Below are positions 8,475-17,356 of a stretch of 64,000 nt of DNA, one piece after another. The DNA is from an uncultured Maribacter sp. (GTDB lineage: Bacteria > Bacteroidota > Bacteroidia > Flavobacteriales > Flavobacteriaceae), in the NCBI RefSeq assembly GCF_947500985.1, contig NZ_CANMTX010000001.1, positions 372,001 through 436,000 on the forward strand, read 5' to 3'. The first letter of the stretch is position 1. Each line of letters begins with the position of its first letter. Below the pieces are notes generated by a model. The model saw nothing but the letters and a program-made list of their open reading frames with translations. It ran no database searches and was not told the DNA's origin. Position numbers and translations under genes: made by a program.

Positions 8475-9209
8475 CTATCTATACTCCGGATTTTCGAAAT
8501 TCCAACGTGTGCCGTCATCCCAATCTTTTCTTGAATTTCCGTAAGAAGGATATCCTCCGTTATCCTTCAACATTTTAGCCAAATACATTAGATTGTATGA
8601 CATAAAAGTGGTATTACGATTCGTAAATTCAGAATCAAAACCTACTGTTGGCTCAATTTTTTCTCCATTCCATTCGGTATCTCCATAACTGGGCCCGGGT
8701 CCAACCTTACCTATCCAACCGGCATCTGCCTGTGGTGGTATACTATAGCCTATATGCTGAAGTGCATATAGTAGCCCCATAGAACAATGTTTAACACCAT
8801 CTTCATTTCCGGTAATAATACATCCACCGGCTTTGCCATAATACACGTATTGCCCCTTATCATTTTGGTACCCGCTCATAGCGTATAATCGTTCAATGAG
8901 TTTTGTAGCTACAGATGAACGTTCACCCAACCAAATAGGCGTACCTATCACCAATATATCAGCTGCCATTACCTTTTTATAAATTTCTGCCCAATCATCT
9001 TTATCATATCCTTCTTTGGTCATATCTGGCTGTACACCAACGGGTATGTCAAAATCTGCAAGTCTTAAAATCTCTACATCAACTCCTTCCGATTTCATAA
9101 TCTTAGCCGACACATCTATTAAATTACGTGTGTGACTTTTAGATGGTGATTTTTTTAAGGTACAATTGATGAATATTGCTTTTAACGTACTAAAATCTGT
9201 CTTTTTCAT
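8475..9209 (-). CDS. Flavodoxin-fold NAD(P)H-dependent FMN reductase-like protein
   Basis: 244 residues. The N-terminus ALKAIFINCTLK-type strand and SKSHTRNLI loop form the FMN phosphate site of the NADPH-dependent FMN reductase/WrbA superfamily. ADILVIGTPIWLGERSS is the conserved second flavin-binding segment. The C-terminal 60 residues (YGDTEWNGEKIEP ... WNFENPEYR) are longer than in minimal FMN reductases. It presumably transfers electrons from NAD(P)H to quinones or other acceptors in the cytoplasm. It lies between the PoxB-like enzyme and the small membrane protein, with 7 bp to the latter, and so is co-transcribed. Confidence 0.75.
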   Translation of the reverse strand: MKKTDFSTLKAIFINCTLKKSPSKSHTRNLIDVSAKIMKSEGVDVEILRLADFDIPVGVQPDMTKEGYDKDDWAEIYKKVMAADILVIGTPIWLGERSSVATKLIERLYAMSGYQNDKGQYVYYGKAGGCIITGNEDGVKHCSMGLLYALQHIGYSIPPQADAGWIGKVGPGPSYGDTEWNGEKIEPTVGFDSEFTNRNTTFMSYNLMYLAKMLKDNGGYPSYGNSRKDWDDGTRWNFENPEYR

Positions 9210-9216
9210 ATTGTTC

Positions 9217-9633
9217 TTATTTTCCTATAGTTTTTACAGTAACCACACCAAATACTATGTGACCAATTAACATCGCCACTAATCGCATTGGCATAGAACC
9301 ATCCATTGGTGGCATTTCAAATAGCACTCCCATTAACTTCATACCAATCTGTGCCATAATAAGTGCTACGATACCAAAGGCAATTCCTTTCAAGAAAAGA
9401 TTAGAGATGTTGACTTTAGGAGCAAATACATAACCATACCCTAAAGCAAATAGAATACCCATAAGAAAATGTAAGATCCAACCTACTGCTATGGGTAAGT
9501 TCATAGCGCCTGCCAATAATTTCCATGGTGCCATTTCTGGCATGCCCAGATGTGGTGCTACCAACATTATTATGGTCATTACCACTGTTCCTAAAATACC
9601 TGCTAATACCAATTTTGGTAATTCATTTTTCAT
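9217..9633 (-). CDS. Small four-TM membrane protein (DUF6789-like)
   Basis: 138 residues with four hydrophobic segments (about 8-28, 48-68, 78-98 and 115-135) and Met-rich loops (LFEMPPMDGSMPM). It resembles the DUF6789 family of uncharacterised inner-membrane proteins. It is the first gene of the leftward operon with the flavodoxin-like and PoxB-like genes, suggesting a membrane role linked to quinone or redox metabolism. The function itself is unknown. Confidence 0.6.
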   Translation of the reverse strand: MKNELPKLVLAGILGTVVMTIIMLVAPHLGMPEMAPWKLLAGAMNLPIAVGWILHFLMGILFALGYGYVFAPKVNISNLFLKGIAFGIVALIMAQIGMKLMGVLFEMPPMDGSMPMRLVAMLIGHIVFGVVTVKTIGK

Positions 9634-9978
9634 TTAAATACTATTTTTTGCTTTTTATAAATTTTATTGTTTATATGAATTGCTACCCATACACACTTTT
9701 CTATTTTTAATATGAAGCTGATTATCAGTACGTAAGATATTTTTAGTTGCATTAAATCATTAGTTCATACCATTATTTTATTAACGTGAAGACTATAAAT
9801 ACTGTTTTAATTCTATGTTATTGAAATCATTTAAGAGGCATGTTTCAGCTATAAAACACCTAATTACAATGATTGACGTAATACTTTTAAAATGATTTTA
9901 AAATTTTAATGAAGTACTTCTATTCATTTGCTTAACTTGAAATTTCTAACCAACAAATAAGTTTTAATTAATTAAACA
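9634..9978. other. Non-coding gap between divergent transcription units
   Basis: A 345-bp AT-rich gap separates the leftward poxB operon from the rightward DUF5995 gene. Promoters for both should lie here, but I cannot identify a convincing TAnnTTTG box. No RNA gene or repeat is seen. Confidence 0.5.
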
Positions 9979-10743
9979 ATTACTACCATCAGCCGACCAA
10001 CCACCATACAGGAAGTTCTAAATCAATTAGACAGTATCATTGATAATGCTATAGTAAACAATGACCGCATAGGATATTTTGCTTTTTTATATAGAAGGGT
10101 TACTGCTGAAATTCTGAATGAGGTACAATTAGGGAATTTTGAGGATAATGCCCGAATGGAAACTTTTGATGTTGCCTTTGCCAACTACTATATAGATGCA
10201 TACAACGGTTATACAACAAACCAACCTATCAGTAAATCTTGGCAGTTTGCATTTGATGCCAAAAACGACCCACTAACCATTCTACAACATATCATGTTAG
10301 GCATCAATACCCACATTAATCTGGATTTGGGTTTAGCAGCAAGCACTGTAATGCAAGGCAAAGAAATAATTGATATAGAAAATGATTTTAATACGGTAAA
10401 TACCATTCTTGGTAATATCGTTAATGAAATGCAAGACCGCCTTAGCCGTGTATCTCCACTATTATTTTTACTAGACCTCGCCGGAAAGAATACTGATGAA
10501 GAAATTATCAACTTTAGTTTGGCTAAAGCTCGTGAATTATCATGGGTTAATGCAAATCTACTTTGGGGATTAGGAGATGGTCTCCAAGATGCCGCTATTC
10601 ATCAAATAGACAACACCGTGTTAAGACTTGGCGAATTTATAAAAGCTCCAAAATCTAAAATTGTTACTTACGCCCTAAAGTTTTTAGGCAAGTTTGAAGA
10701 AAAGAATGTGGGTCAGGTAATTAATAGATTGATAGAGGGTTAA
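9979..10743 (+). CDS. DUF5995 family protein, apparent ATT start
   Basis: The frame is open from a TAA at 9973 to the stop at 10741-10743. The first ATG (10156) would remove about 59 residues that clearly belong to the family: TIQEVLNQLDSIID, NDRIGYFAFLYRRVT and NFEDNARMETFD. The natural N-terminus (x-TTISRPTTIQEVL) would start at ATT 9979, so either this gene uses a rare ATT start or its ATG has mutated. From NINLDLG-type helices (GINTHINLDLGLAAS) onward it is a normal, mostly helical DUF5995 protein of about 254 residues with unknown biochemical role. A decayed copy of its 3' end lies at about 14470-14620. Confidence 0.65.
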   Translation: MTTISRPTTIQEVLNQLDSIIDNAIVNNDRIGYFAFLYRRVTAEILNEVQLGNFEDNARMETFDVAFANYYIDAYNGYTTNQPISKSWQFAFDAKNDPLTILQHIMLGINTHINLDLGLAASTVMQGKEIIDIENDFNTVNTILGNIVNEMQDRLSRVSPLLFLLDLAGKNTDEEIINFSLAKARELSWVNANLLWGLGDGLQDAAIHQIDNTVLRLGEFIKAPKSKIVTYALKFLGKFEEKNVGQVINRLIEG

Positions 10744-11059
10744 TTATAATTGCAAATGAATATCTAAAACTCATTTTTCCTTTAACATTTTTGGTTGTAT
10801 TTCCGTAAAAAGTATAATTGTTTTGTGTTCAATTATGAAATATTCTTACTACAATTATCAATTTTGTAATTGTACGTTAAAACCATATTAAATACTCCAA
10901 AAAAACCATCTCATTTCGTTAAATTCAAGCATATAAAACAAATGGGGCTTGGTCTTATATCTAAAGGATATTTCCAATAGTATCGCACTAGTATTTTACC
11001 TACCAATCTATTGTTTTATAGTTATTTATAAATTAACATTATCTCAAACCAATCCAACT

Positions 11060-14000
11060 ATGAAGACTATTATCAAGTCCTTTCTACTATTGCTATGCAT
11101 TAGTAGTTTAGGCCACACTTTGCGTTCGCAAGAAAAAAGTAAAAACCCCTTTGCTGGGCTAGAATTCAGGAATATTGGTCCGGCAATGACCTCTGGTCGT
11201 ATTGCCGATATTGCCATTCACCCAGAAAATGAAAACATCTGGTATGTTGCCGTAGGTTCTGGCGGTATGTGGAAAACAATGAATTCTGGTACTACCTGGA
11301 AACCTATTTTTGAGAAACAAGATGTATACTCCATGGGCTGTGTAACCATAGACCCTAGTAACCCACATACTATTTGGGTAGGTACAGGTGAAAATGTAGG
11401 TGGTCGCCATGCCTCTTTTGGTGACGGAATTTACGTTAGCCATGACGATGGTAAGACTTGGAAAAATATGGGTTTAGAAAATTCTGAACACCTATCAAAA
11501 ATCATTGTACATCCTACAGATTCCAATACGCTTTGGGTAGCTTCACAAGGTCCATTGTGGAGCAAAGGCGGTGATCGTGGTATTTATAAAACTACAGATG
11601 GCGGTAAAACTTGGAAACGTACCTTGGGCGATGCCGAATGGGTTGGTGCAACAGATATGTTGATTGACCCAACAAATCCTGATGTTTTATACGCTGCTAC
11701 ATGGCAAAGACACCGTACGGTTGCCGGTTATCTTGGTGGTGGTCCTGGATCAGGACTTCATAAAAGTACAGATGGCGGAGAGACTTGGAAACCTTTGAAA
11801 AACGGTATACCAAAATCTAATCTTGGTAAAACGGGCTTAGCCATGTCGCCTTTTAATTCTGAAGTTATTTATGCAGCGCTAGAGCTTGATAGAACTAAAG
11901 GTGGTTTTTATATGTCTAGCAATGGTGGTGAGTCTTGGGTAAAACAATCAGATGCCGTTTCTGGTGGTACCGGTCCGCATTATTATCAAGAAATTATTGC
12001 TTCGCCACATGAAGAAGGCACCGTTTATTTTATGAATAATAGCGCCTTGGTTACCAAAGACCACGGTAAGACATTTACGCAAATGAGCAGGTCTAACCAG
12101 CATAGTGATAGTCATGCGCTAGTCTTTAAAAAATCCGATCCTAATTATTTGCTTATTGGTACAGACGGTGGTTTATATGAAAGTTTTGATAATACCAAAA
12201 GCTGGAAATATGTAAGAAACCTACCTATTACCCAATATTTTAAAATTGCCGTTGACGACGCCAAACCTTTTTATAATGTGTACGGCGGTACTCAAGATAA
12301 TGGCTCGCATGGCGGACCTTCAAGAACAAGAAGTTCAGATGGTATTGCCAGTGCAGATTGGTGGAAAACTTTAGGTGCAGATGGTGCACAAACAGCAACA
12401 GAACCTGGTAATCCTGATATTACCTATGGCGAATTTCAACAAGGGGCTTTATGGCGAATTGATAGTAAAACATTAGAAAGTGTATTTATACAACCTCAAG
12501 CTAGGGAAGGTGACCCGTTTGAACGTTTTAACTGGGATGCTCCAATTCTTGTGAGTCCACATAACCCTACAAGGCTTTATTTTGCTTCGCAACGTGTATG
12601 GAAATCAGAAAATAGAGGAGATTCTTGGAATCCTATTTCAGAAGACCTTACCTTGAACCAAGAACGAATGGAGTTCCCGTATTATGGAACATCGCAAAGC
12701 TGGGATAATGCTTGGGATATCAAAGCAATGTCTAACTACAATACTATTACCTCTTTAGCAGAGTCTCCTAAACAAGAAGGCTTGATTTATGCAGGTACTG
12801 ATGACGGACTTATTCAGATTACTGAAGATGGCGGAACAACATGGAGGAAGTTTAGTTTGAACACAATAAAAGGCATACCTAATACTCCGTTTGTAAATGA
12901 TGTTAGAGCAGACCTTTTCGATGCTAATGTAGTATATGCAGCATTAGACAATCATAAATACGGAGATTATAAACCGTACATTCTTAAAAGTAGCGATAAA
13001 GGAAAATCTTGGTCTATTATCAATGGAAACTTACCTAACAAGCTATTGATTTGGAGATTGGTACAAGATCATGTAAAAAAAGATTTATTGTTTGCCGCAA
13101 CAGAATTCGGCGTGTACACAACGCTTGATGGAGGTGGAAAATGGACAAAGCTTGAAGCTGGTATGCCAACCATTCCTATTAGGGACATTACTATTCAACG
13201 TCGTGAGAATGATTTGGTAGCTGGATCTTTTGCTAGAGGTATTTACATCTTAGATGATATTTCACCATTACGTGAATATGATGTTACTTCTACGGCTAAA
13301 CTTTTCCCTGTTAAAACAGTGCCATGGTATAAGCCATCAAGTAGAGTAGGTAGCCAAGGTGATGCGGAATGGATAGGTGAAAATCCACCTTTTGGAGCCA
13401 CATTTACATACTTCATGTCAGATAAGTTAAAGTCGAAAAAAGACATTAGAAAAGCTGCAGAGAAGAAAGGAGCAGGCAAATTTCCTGGTTGGGATGCTCT
13501 TGAAGCTGAAAACTTACAAGATGGTCCGTCAATCGTATTAGTTATTAAGGATGCTAGCGGTAATGTTATAAATACCGTAAAAGGTACCAACAAGGAAGGA
13601 TTTAATCGCGTTAGCTGGAATTTAAGTTATCCTAATAAAAATGGAGAGCGCTTAGAAGAACCTAAAGGTAGACGTGACCGCCGTAGAGGTGGTATAATGG
13701 TTACACCGGGAGAATATTCGGTAACACTAATGAAGCGTGTAGATGGTGTAAATACTGTATTACAAGGTCCGGAATCATTTAGTGTAACACCTGTTTTTGA
13801 AAGTGCTTTACCAAGAAAGTCAAATGATGAAATCGACACTTTTAGAGAAGCTGCTTTTGCATTTCAACAAGACTTAACGGCTACAAATATTGCGTTAACT
13901 ACAAGTCAAAAAACTGTTAATGCCATGTTACGTGCTTTAAATAAAGCATCTAATCCTTCAGATGATTTATATAAACGATTATACACTACCAAAAACACAC

Positions 14001-14287
14001 TGCAGGCTATTGATAAAGAGCTGAATGGTAATCAAATTAAAGAAGAAGTTGGTGAGCGTTCTAACCCTACAGCTAGCGAAGGAAATTCAATAGGTTGGAG
14101 AGCCCTTGGAAATACTTACGGACCAACAGATGAACACCAAGCTTTTTTAAGTCGTGTTCAAAGTCAACTTAAGAAAGTAAAAGCAAAACTTCAACCGGTA
14201 ATAGAAACCGAATTGCCAGCACTTGAAAGCGAATTGAAAAAATCTGGCGCACCATGGATTGAAGGACAGGGGCTTATTAAAAATTAA
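11060..14287 (+). CDS. Secreted BNR/Vps10-like beta-propeller protein
   Basis: 1075 residues from ATG 11060 (MKTIIKSFLLLLCISSLG, a signal peptide). An upstream ATG at 10949 only adds a non-signal stretch. The N-terminal 700 residues are sialidase/BNR-type repeats with many Asp-box motifs (SxDxGxTW variants: HDDGKTW, TTDGGKTW, STDGGETW, SSNGGESW, SSDKGKSW). They form one or two propellers of the Vps10/photosystem-II-stability-factor type. The C-terminal third holds an Ig-like region (GLNRVSW-like GFNRVSWNLSYP) and a helical tail. Members are common in Bacteroidetes and are annotated as glycosyl-hydrolase-like, but no catalytic residues are established. It is probably periplasmic or extracellular. 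Confidence 0.8.
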   Translation: MKTIIKSFLLLLCISSLGHTLRSQEKSKNPFAGLEFRNIGPAMTSGRIADIAIHPENENIWYVAVGSGGMWKTMNSGTTWKPIFEKQDVYSMGCVTIDPSNPHTIWVGTGENVGGRHASFGDGIYVSHDDGKTWKNMGLENSEHLSKIIVHPTDSNTLWVASQGPLWSKGGDRGIYKTTDGGKTWKRTLGDAEWVGATDMLIDPTNPDVLYAATWQRHRTVAGYLGGGPGSGLHKSTDGGETWKPLKNGIPKSNLGKTGLAMSPFNSEVIYAALELDRTKGGFYMSSNGGESWVKQSDAVSGGTGPHYYQEIIASPHEEGTVYFMNNSALVTKDHGKTFTQMSRSNQHSDSHALVFKKSDPNYLLIGTDGGLYESFDNTKSWKYVRNLPITQYFKIAVDDAKPFYNVYGGTQDNGSHGGPSRTRSSDGIASADWWKTLGADGAQTATEPGNPDITYGEFQQGALWRIDSKTLESVFIQPQAREGDPFERFNWDAPILVSPHNPTRLYFASQRVWKSENRGDSWNPISEDLTLNQERMEFPYYGTSQSWDNAWDIKAMSNYNTITSLAESPKQEGLIYAGTDDGLIQITEDGGTTWRKFSLNTIKGIPNTPFVNDVRADLFDANVVYAALDNHKYGDYKPYILKSSDKGKSWSIINGNLPNKLLIWRLVQDHVKKDLLFAATEFGVYTTLDGGGKWTKLEAGMPTIPIRDITIQRRENDLVAGSFARGIYILDDISPLREYDVTSTAKLFPVKTVPWYKPSSRVGSQGDAEWIGENPPFGATFTYFMSDKLKSKKDIRKAAEKKGAGKFPGWDALEAENLQDGPSIVLVIKDASGNVINTVKGTNKEGFNRVSWNLSYPNKNGERLEEPKGRRDRRRGGIMVTPGEYSVTLMKRVDGVNTVLQGPESFSVTPVFESALPRKSNDEIDTFREAAFAFQQDLTATNIALTTSQKTVNAMLRALNKASNPSDDLYKRLYTTKNTLQAIDKELNGNQIKEEVGERSNPTASEGNSIGWRALGNTYGPTDEHQAFLSRVQSQLKKVKAKLQPVIETELPALESELKKSGAPWIEGQGLIKN

Positions 14288-14337
14288 TTGTTATTGAAAG
14301 TTACACATTAAAAGTAACCTTAGATAATACCTTTAGA

Positions 14338-14395
14338 TACCGCTTAAAGTTATATTCGTAAAATTTATACGATTAACTTTGAGCGGTATTTTTAT
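14338..14395 (+). terminator. Terminator after the propeller gene
   Basis: A long imperfect stem pairs TACCGCTTAAAGTTA (starting 14338) with TAACTTTGAGCGGTA (ending 14388), followed by TTTTTATT. It lies 50 bp past the stop codon. Confidence 0.8.
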
Positions 14396-14469
14396 TAACG
14401 GTCTAGGCATAATAAAACACAAAGCTTTTATATTTCCTTTAGGTATGAATCACCACGATACAGTTATAC

Positions 14470-14620
14470 GGTAAATGGATGTCGCAGTATTTAAGATTAG
14501 GAGAATTCATCAAAATGCCTAAATCTAAGATGATTACTTAAGCTCTTAAGTTTTTTGGGCAAGTTCGAAGAAAAAAATGTGAGTAGAGGTTGATTCCTAG
14601 ATTGATGGAGGAATAGGATA
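14470..14620 (+). pseudogene. Ghost of a DUF5995 gene 3' end
   Basis: This stretch aligns base by base with 10605-10743, the 3' end of the DUF5995 gene. The translated remnant reads LRLGEFIKMPKSKMIT, then a TAA stop, then ALKFFG, where an extra G shifts the frame. The intact copy reads LRLGEFIKAPKSKIVTYALKFLG. There is no start or upstream part. It is a decayed duplicate on the other side of the propeller gene. Confidence 0.85.
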
Positions 14621-14681
14621 GATACATTTTACTTCTAAATTATATTCTAATTAAACCTTTTAAATTTCATCTTAAATTATC

Positions 14682-15326
14682 TTACTCAAACGTATACCGC
14701 TGCTCTGCAGAAGAAGATGCTTTCAATAATTGGTTAAATACTTTAATAGCATCAAAATTTTGGGTTATTTCATCTGACACAGCAATCCCTGAAACTCCCG
14801 ATGCCAACAATCCGGTAAAATCTTCGGTAGTAATGCCTCCGTATGCAATAATTGGGGTTTCTGTTTGTAATGATTCTGTAATAAGGGTGAAACCGTTTAA
14901 GCCCAATTCCGCATTCAGGTTCTCTTCATTAATAGGATGTTTAAAAGGACCTAAACCGATATAATCCACTTCTTTTGTCAACAATGCTTCACAATCTTGA
15001 ATCGTATTTGCAATTGCTCCAATCATTTGCCAGGTGTACAGCTGTTTTTGGACTTCAGTAGGGGAGATGTCCTTGTTTGATAAGACAACACCATCTGCCT
15101 TTATATCTTTTGCAATCTTAAACTGATTTTCTATAAGTAGTCTCGTTTGATAATGAGCGGTAATTTCTCTTGCTTCAGCTGCTATTTTCAAAAACTTCTT
15201 TTCAGAAACGTCTGCTATACCTAACTGCACCAATTCGATACCAGAAGTGCATGCCTTTTGAATATTCTCTAGTAGCTCTTTCCCTGAGTTACCTTGTGCT
15301 ATATAATGTAATTTAGGTATCATCAT
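14682..15326 (-). CDS. ThiE/TenI-superfamily paralogue with altered active-site motifs
   Basis: 214 residues, collinear over its whole length with the ThiE encoded at 50305-50958 (both begin MIPxLHYIxQG and share LENIQKAC). Thiamine-phosphate-synthase signature positions are changed: VQLR becomes VQLG, the INDH-type motif becomes IENQ, DGVHLG becomes DGVVLS, and the TxTK phosphate loop after DYIGLGPF becomes HPINEENL. The barrel core (DYIGLGP, AYGGI) is kept. It therefore probably does not make thiamine phosphate. It may be a TenI-like or repurposed TIM-barrel protein. It stands alone, with no thiamine genes nearby. Confidence 0.75.
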   Translation of the reverse strand: MMIPKLHYIAQGNSGKELLENIQKACTSGIELVQLGIADVSEKKFLKIAAEAREITAHYQTRLLIENQFKIAKDIKADGVVLSNKDISPTEVQKQLYTWQMIGAIANTIQDCEALLTKEVDYIGLGPFKHPINEENLNAELGLNGFTLITESLQTETPIIAYGGITTEDFTGLLASGVSGIAVSDEITQNFDAIKVFNQLLKASSSAEQRYTFE

Positions 15327-15546
15327 GTCGCTTATTTTTGGTAAATATATGGTGCATTCTTAGGATAACGAAACCTAAGTGTTTACCTAGGGATGTTTCA
15401 CAAATATTTTGTAAAAAACACCAGTACCGTAAACTTTATAAGAAGTTTATGACCATAAGGTTACAACTAGTTTAGCCAATTAATTAACTTGTGCTTTATA
15501 TCCCTCAGTCATACAATTAAGCTATAATAATTTTAGAATTTAATAT

Positions 15547-16133
15547 ATGAAGATTCCGAAAAAATTCTATTTTCTGTCTTTTTTCTCCTTACATCATTTG
15601 CTTTTTCATTGCCCATAACCCATATGCAAGAATATAACTTTAAGCAAATTGAGTCTGAAAATTTTACTAATTTTTATAGACTTAACGATAGCGTATACCG
15701 TTCAGAACAACCTTCAAAAAAAGGTATGAAAGAGTTGGAAGCTATGGGAATAAAATCAATTTTAAATCTAAGAAGACAAAAAACGGACGAAAAGAAGATT
15801 AAAGGTCTCAACTTACAATTAAACCGTATTCCGTTAAAAGCTGCTACAATAGATTTAGATGATATATTCAATGCTTTAAAGAGTATGCAACAAGCTGAAA
15901 AACCAGTTCTTGTCCACTGCTGGCATGGTTCTGACCGAACAGGCGCCATTATTGGCGCCTCTAGAATGGTTTTTGAAAACTGGAGCAAAGAAAAAGCAAT
16001 TGCCGAATTCACGAGTAAACCCTTTGGTTACCATAGAAAAAGGTTTCCTAACTTGATACCCTTACTTAAATCTTTAGATGTTGAATTGCTGAGAAATAAG
16101 TTAAAGGAAGAGCAGATGTCTAAACCTCAATAG
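15547..16133 (+). pseudogene. Exported dual-specificity/tyrosine phosphatase, frameshifted in a poly-T tract of its signal peptide
   Basis: The phosphatase domain is intact: VYRSEQPSKKGMKELEAMGIKSILNLR, then the CX5R active site HCWHGSDRTGA. It resembles bacterial DSP-type phosphatases that act on small molecules or phosphotyrosine. Its frame lacks an ATG start; a TTG at 15609 gives only a short N-terminus. In the neighbouring frame ATG 15547 gives MKIPKKFYFLSFF. After a run of six T (15579-15584) the phosphatase frame continues LLTSFAFSLPITH. Seven T would fuse both into a perfect signal peptide and domain. The tract could be a phase switch, a mutation or a sequencing error. Confidence 0.75.
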
Positions 16134-16238
16134 CTAGGCTAATATTTCCACGGGTTTAGTCAAAAACAATTATTTTTTTTTTAAAATAGGAATAGATTAC
16201 ATGCCATTTTGGTTAAAATCATATTTCTACATAAATAG

Positions 16239-16270
16239 TTTTGTTTAATTATATATAAAAATAGTTAAAC
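16239..16270 (+). promoter_or_regulatory. Shared 32-bp upstream element, copy 1
   Basis: This 32-bp stretch starts TTTTGTTTA and ends TAGTTAAAC. It matches 17314-17345 without gaps at all but about five positions. The ends form an inverted repeat (GTTTA with TTAAAC). It lies 60 bp before the Lacal_2735-like gene. A -7-like box TATCTTTA follows nearby. It is likely an operator or activator site common to both units. Confidence 0.55.
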
Positions 16271-16329
16271 ATTATGTATCTTTATATCCTAGTATATTAC
16301 TAGATACATTCTTAAGAAATACTAAAATT

Positions 16330-16494
16330 ATGTTCGGATTATTTAAAAAGAAATCAGAGAAAGATAAATTACGTTCTCAATATGAAAAGCTTTTGAAAGA
16401 AGCGCATTCACTTTCAACAACAAATAGAAAAATGAGTGATCAAAAAGCGTTTGAAGCTGATGAAGTTATGAAGAAAATAGAACAGTTATCTTAA
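16330..16494 (+). CDS. Lacal_2735-like small protein
   Basis: A 54-residue protein beginning MFGLFKKKSEKDKL and ending MKKIEQLS. The middle (LLKEAHSLSTTNRKMSDQ) is charged and predicted helical/coiled-coil. It matches my memory of the flavobacterial Lacal_2735 family, which has no known biochemical function. It is the first gene after the 32-bp element, 40 bp before a DoxX-like gene. Confidence 0.75.
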   Translation: MFGLFKKKSEKDKLRSQYEKLLKEAHSLSTTNRKMSDQKAFEADEVMKKIEQLS

Positions 16495-16534
16495 TTCATT
16501 TCACCTTCACACTAACATTCTGGTATAAAATAAA

Positions 16535-16891
16535 ATGAAGATTCTACCCATAGCTATATTACTATCAAGTAGTGCGTTTTTGTATTATGGCATGGAATGC
16601 CTGTTGTCACAAAAAATGAAAGATGAGTTCGCTAGATTTGGTTTAAAAAATCAAAGAGTTCTCACTGCTTACTTGCAACTTGCAGGAGGTTTGGGATTAA
16701 TTATAGGATATTTCTTTTCACCTGCTCTACTATTTGTAGCTGCAGCAGGACTAACAATTCTAATGCTTTTAGGATTTGCCGTTAGAATAAAAATTAAAGA
16801 CAGCGCAGCAGAATCTATACCATCATTAGTTTTGGCTCTTGTAAATTTATTTATAGCAGTAAGCTATTACCAACAACTTACTGCGTTATAA
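16535..16891 (+). CDS. DoxX-like membrane protein
   Basis: 118 residues with four hydrophobic segments. The DoxX-type features are an N-terminal helix, the CLLSQKMKDEFARFG loop and the AGGLGLIIGYF helix. DoxX-like proteins are small inner-membrane proteins implicated in redox or sulfur stress; the reaction here is unknown. It follows the Lacal_2735-like gene and converges with a second DoxX-type gene, with only 3 bp between the two stops. Confidence 0.7.
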   Translation: MKILPIAILLSSSAFLYYGMECLLSQKMKDEFARFGLKNQRVLTAYLQLAGGLGLIIGYFFSPALLFVAAAGLTILMLLGFAVRIKIKDSAAESIPSLVLALVNLFIAVSYYQQLTAL

Positions 16892-16894
16892 ATT

Positions 16895-17257
16895 TTACAG
16901 AAAAGCAATACATAAACACAGCACTAAAAACAAAGCTGCCGGAAAAGATTTAAATAAAGGATCCTTTATTTTAAAATGCATCGCTATTGAACCTAATAAG
17001 AAAGCTGCTAAACCTAAAGCTGCAGGTTGTTTTACTACAGGAAACCATATAGCCACAAGTAATAAAATAGCCAATGTTACTTTAAAAAATCCGACAATAT
17101 AACATAGCTGTTTAGATAGGCCATACGCCTCAAACTCTTCTATTATAGTTGTTGCTTTTCCACCACGCCATTTGGTCGGTTTCTTATTTTGGATTAACCA
17201 CACATTTAAAATGCTTAAACCGACTATAATTTGAAATGTTATTATTAAATAATTCAT
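16895..17257 (-). CDS. Second DoxX-family membrane protein
   Basis: 120 residues with four predicted TM helices. The sequence WRGGKATTIIEEFEAYGLSK followed by a Gly/Phe helix is typical of the DoxX/DoxX-like family. It is transcribed towards the 16535 gene and divergently from the FAD-dependent oxidoreductase. The 99-bp divergent gap contains copy 2 of the 32-bp element, so both units could share regulation. Confidence 0.7.
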   Translation of the reverse strand: MNYLIITFQIIVGLSILNVWLIQNKKPTKWRGGKATTIIEEFEAYGLSKQLCYIVGFFKVTLAILLLVAIWFPVVKQPAALGLAAFLLGSIAMHFKIKDPLFKSFPAALFLVLCLCIAFL

Positions 17258-17313
17258 GATTAAGATAGTTTTTTAAACCAATTACTTACATTAGTCAATA
17301 TCAAAAATACTAA

Positions 17314-17349
17314 TTTTGTTTATATTTATATAAAATTAGTTAAACAAAA
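17314..17349 (+). promoter_or_regulatory. Shared upstream element, copy 2, in a divergent promoter region
   Basis: The 32-bp element again, starting TTTTGTTTA and ending TAGTTAAAC, here extended by AAAA so that the ends (TTTTGTTTA and TTAAACAAAA) form a longer inverted repeat. It lies 8 bp before the ATG of the oxidoreductase gene and 57 bp from the start of the divergent DoxX-type gene. Confidence 0.55.
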
Positions 17350-17356
17350 TTTTAAA

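Noticed and set aside
10949-11059. Longer start for the propeller protein
   Set aside because: It places 37 residues before a complete signal peptide at ATG 11060.
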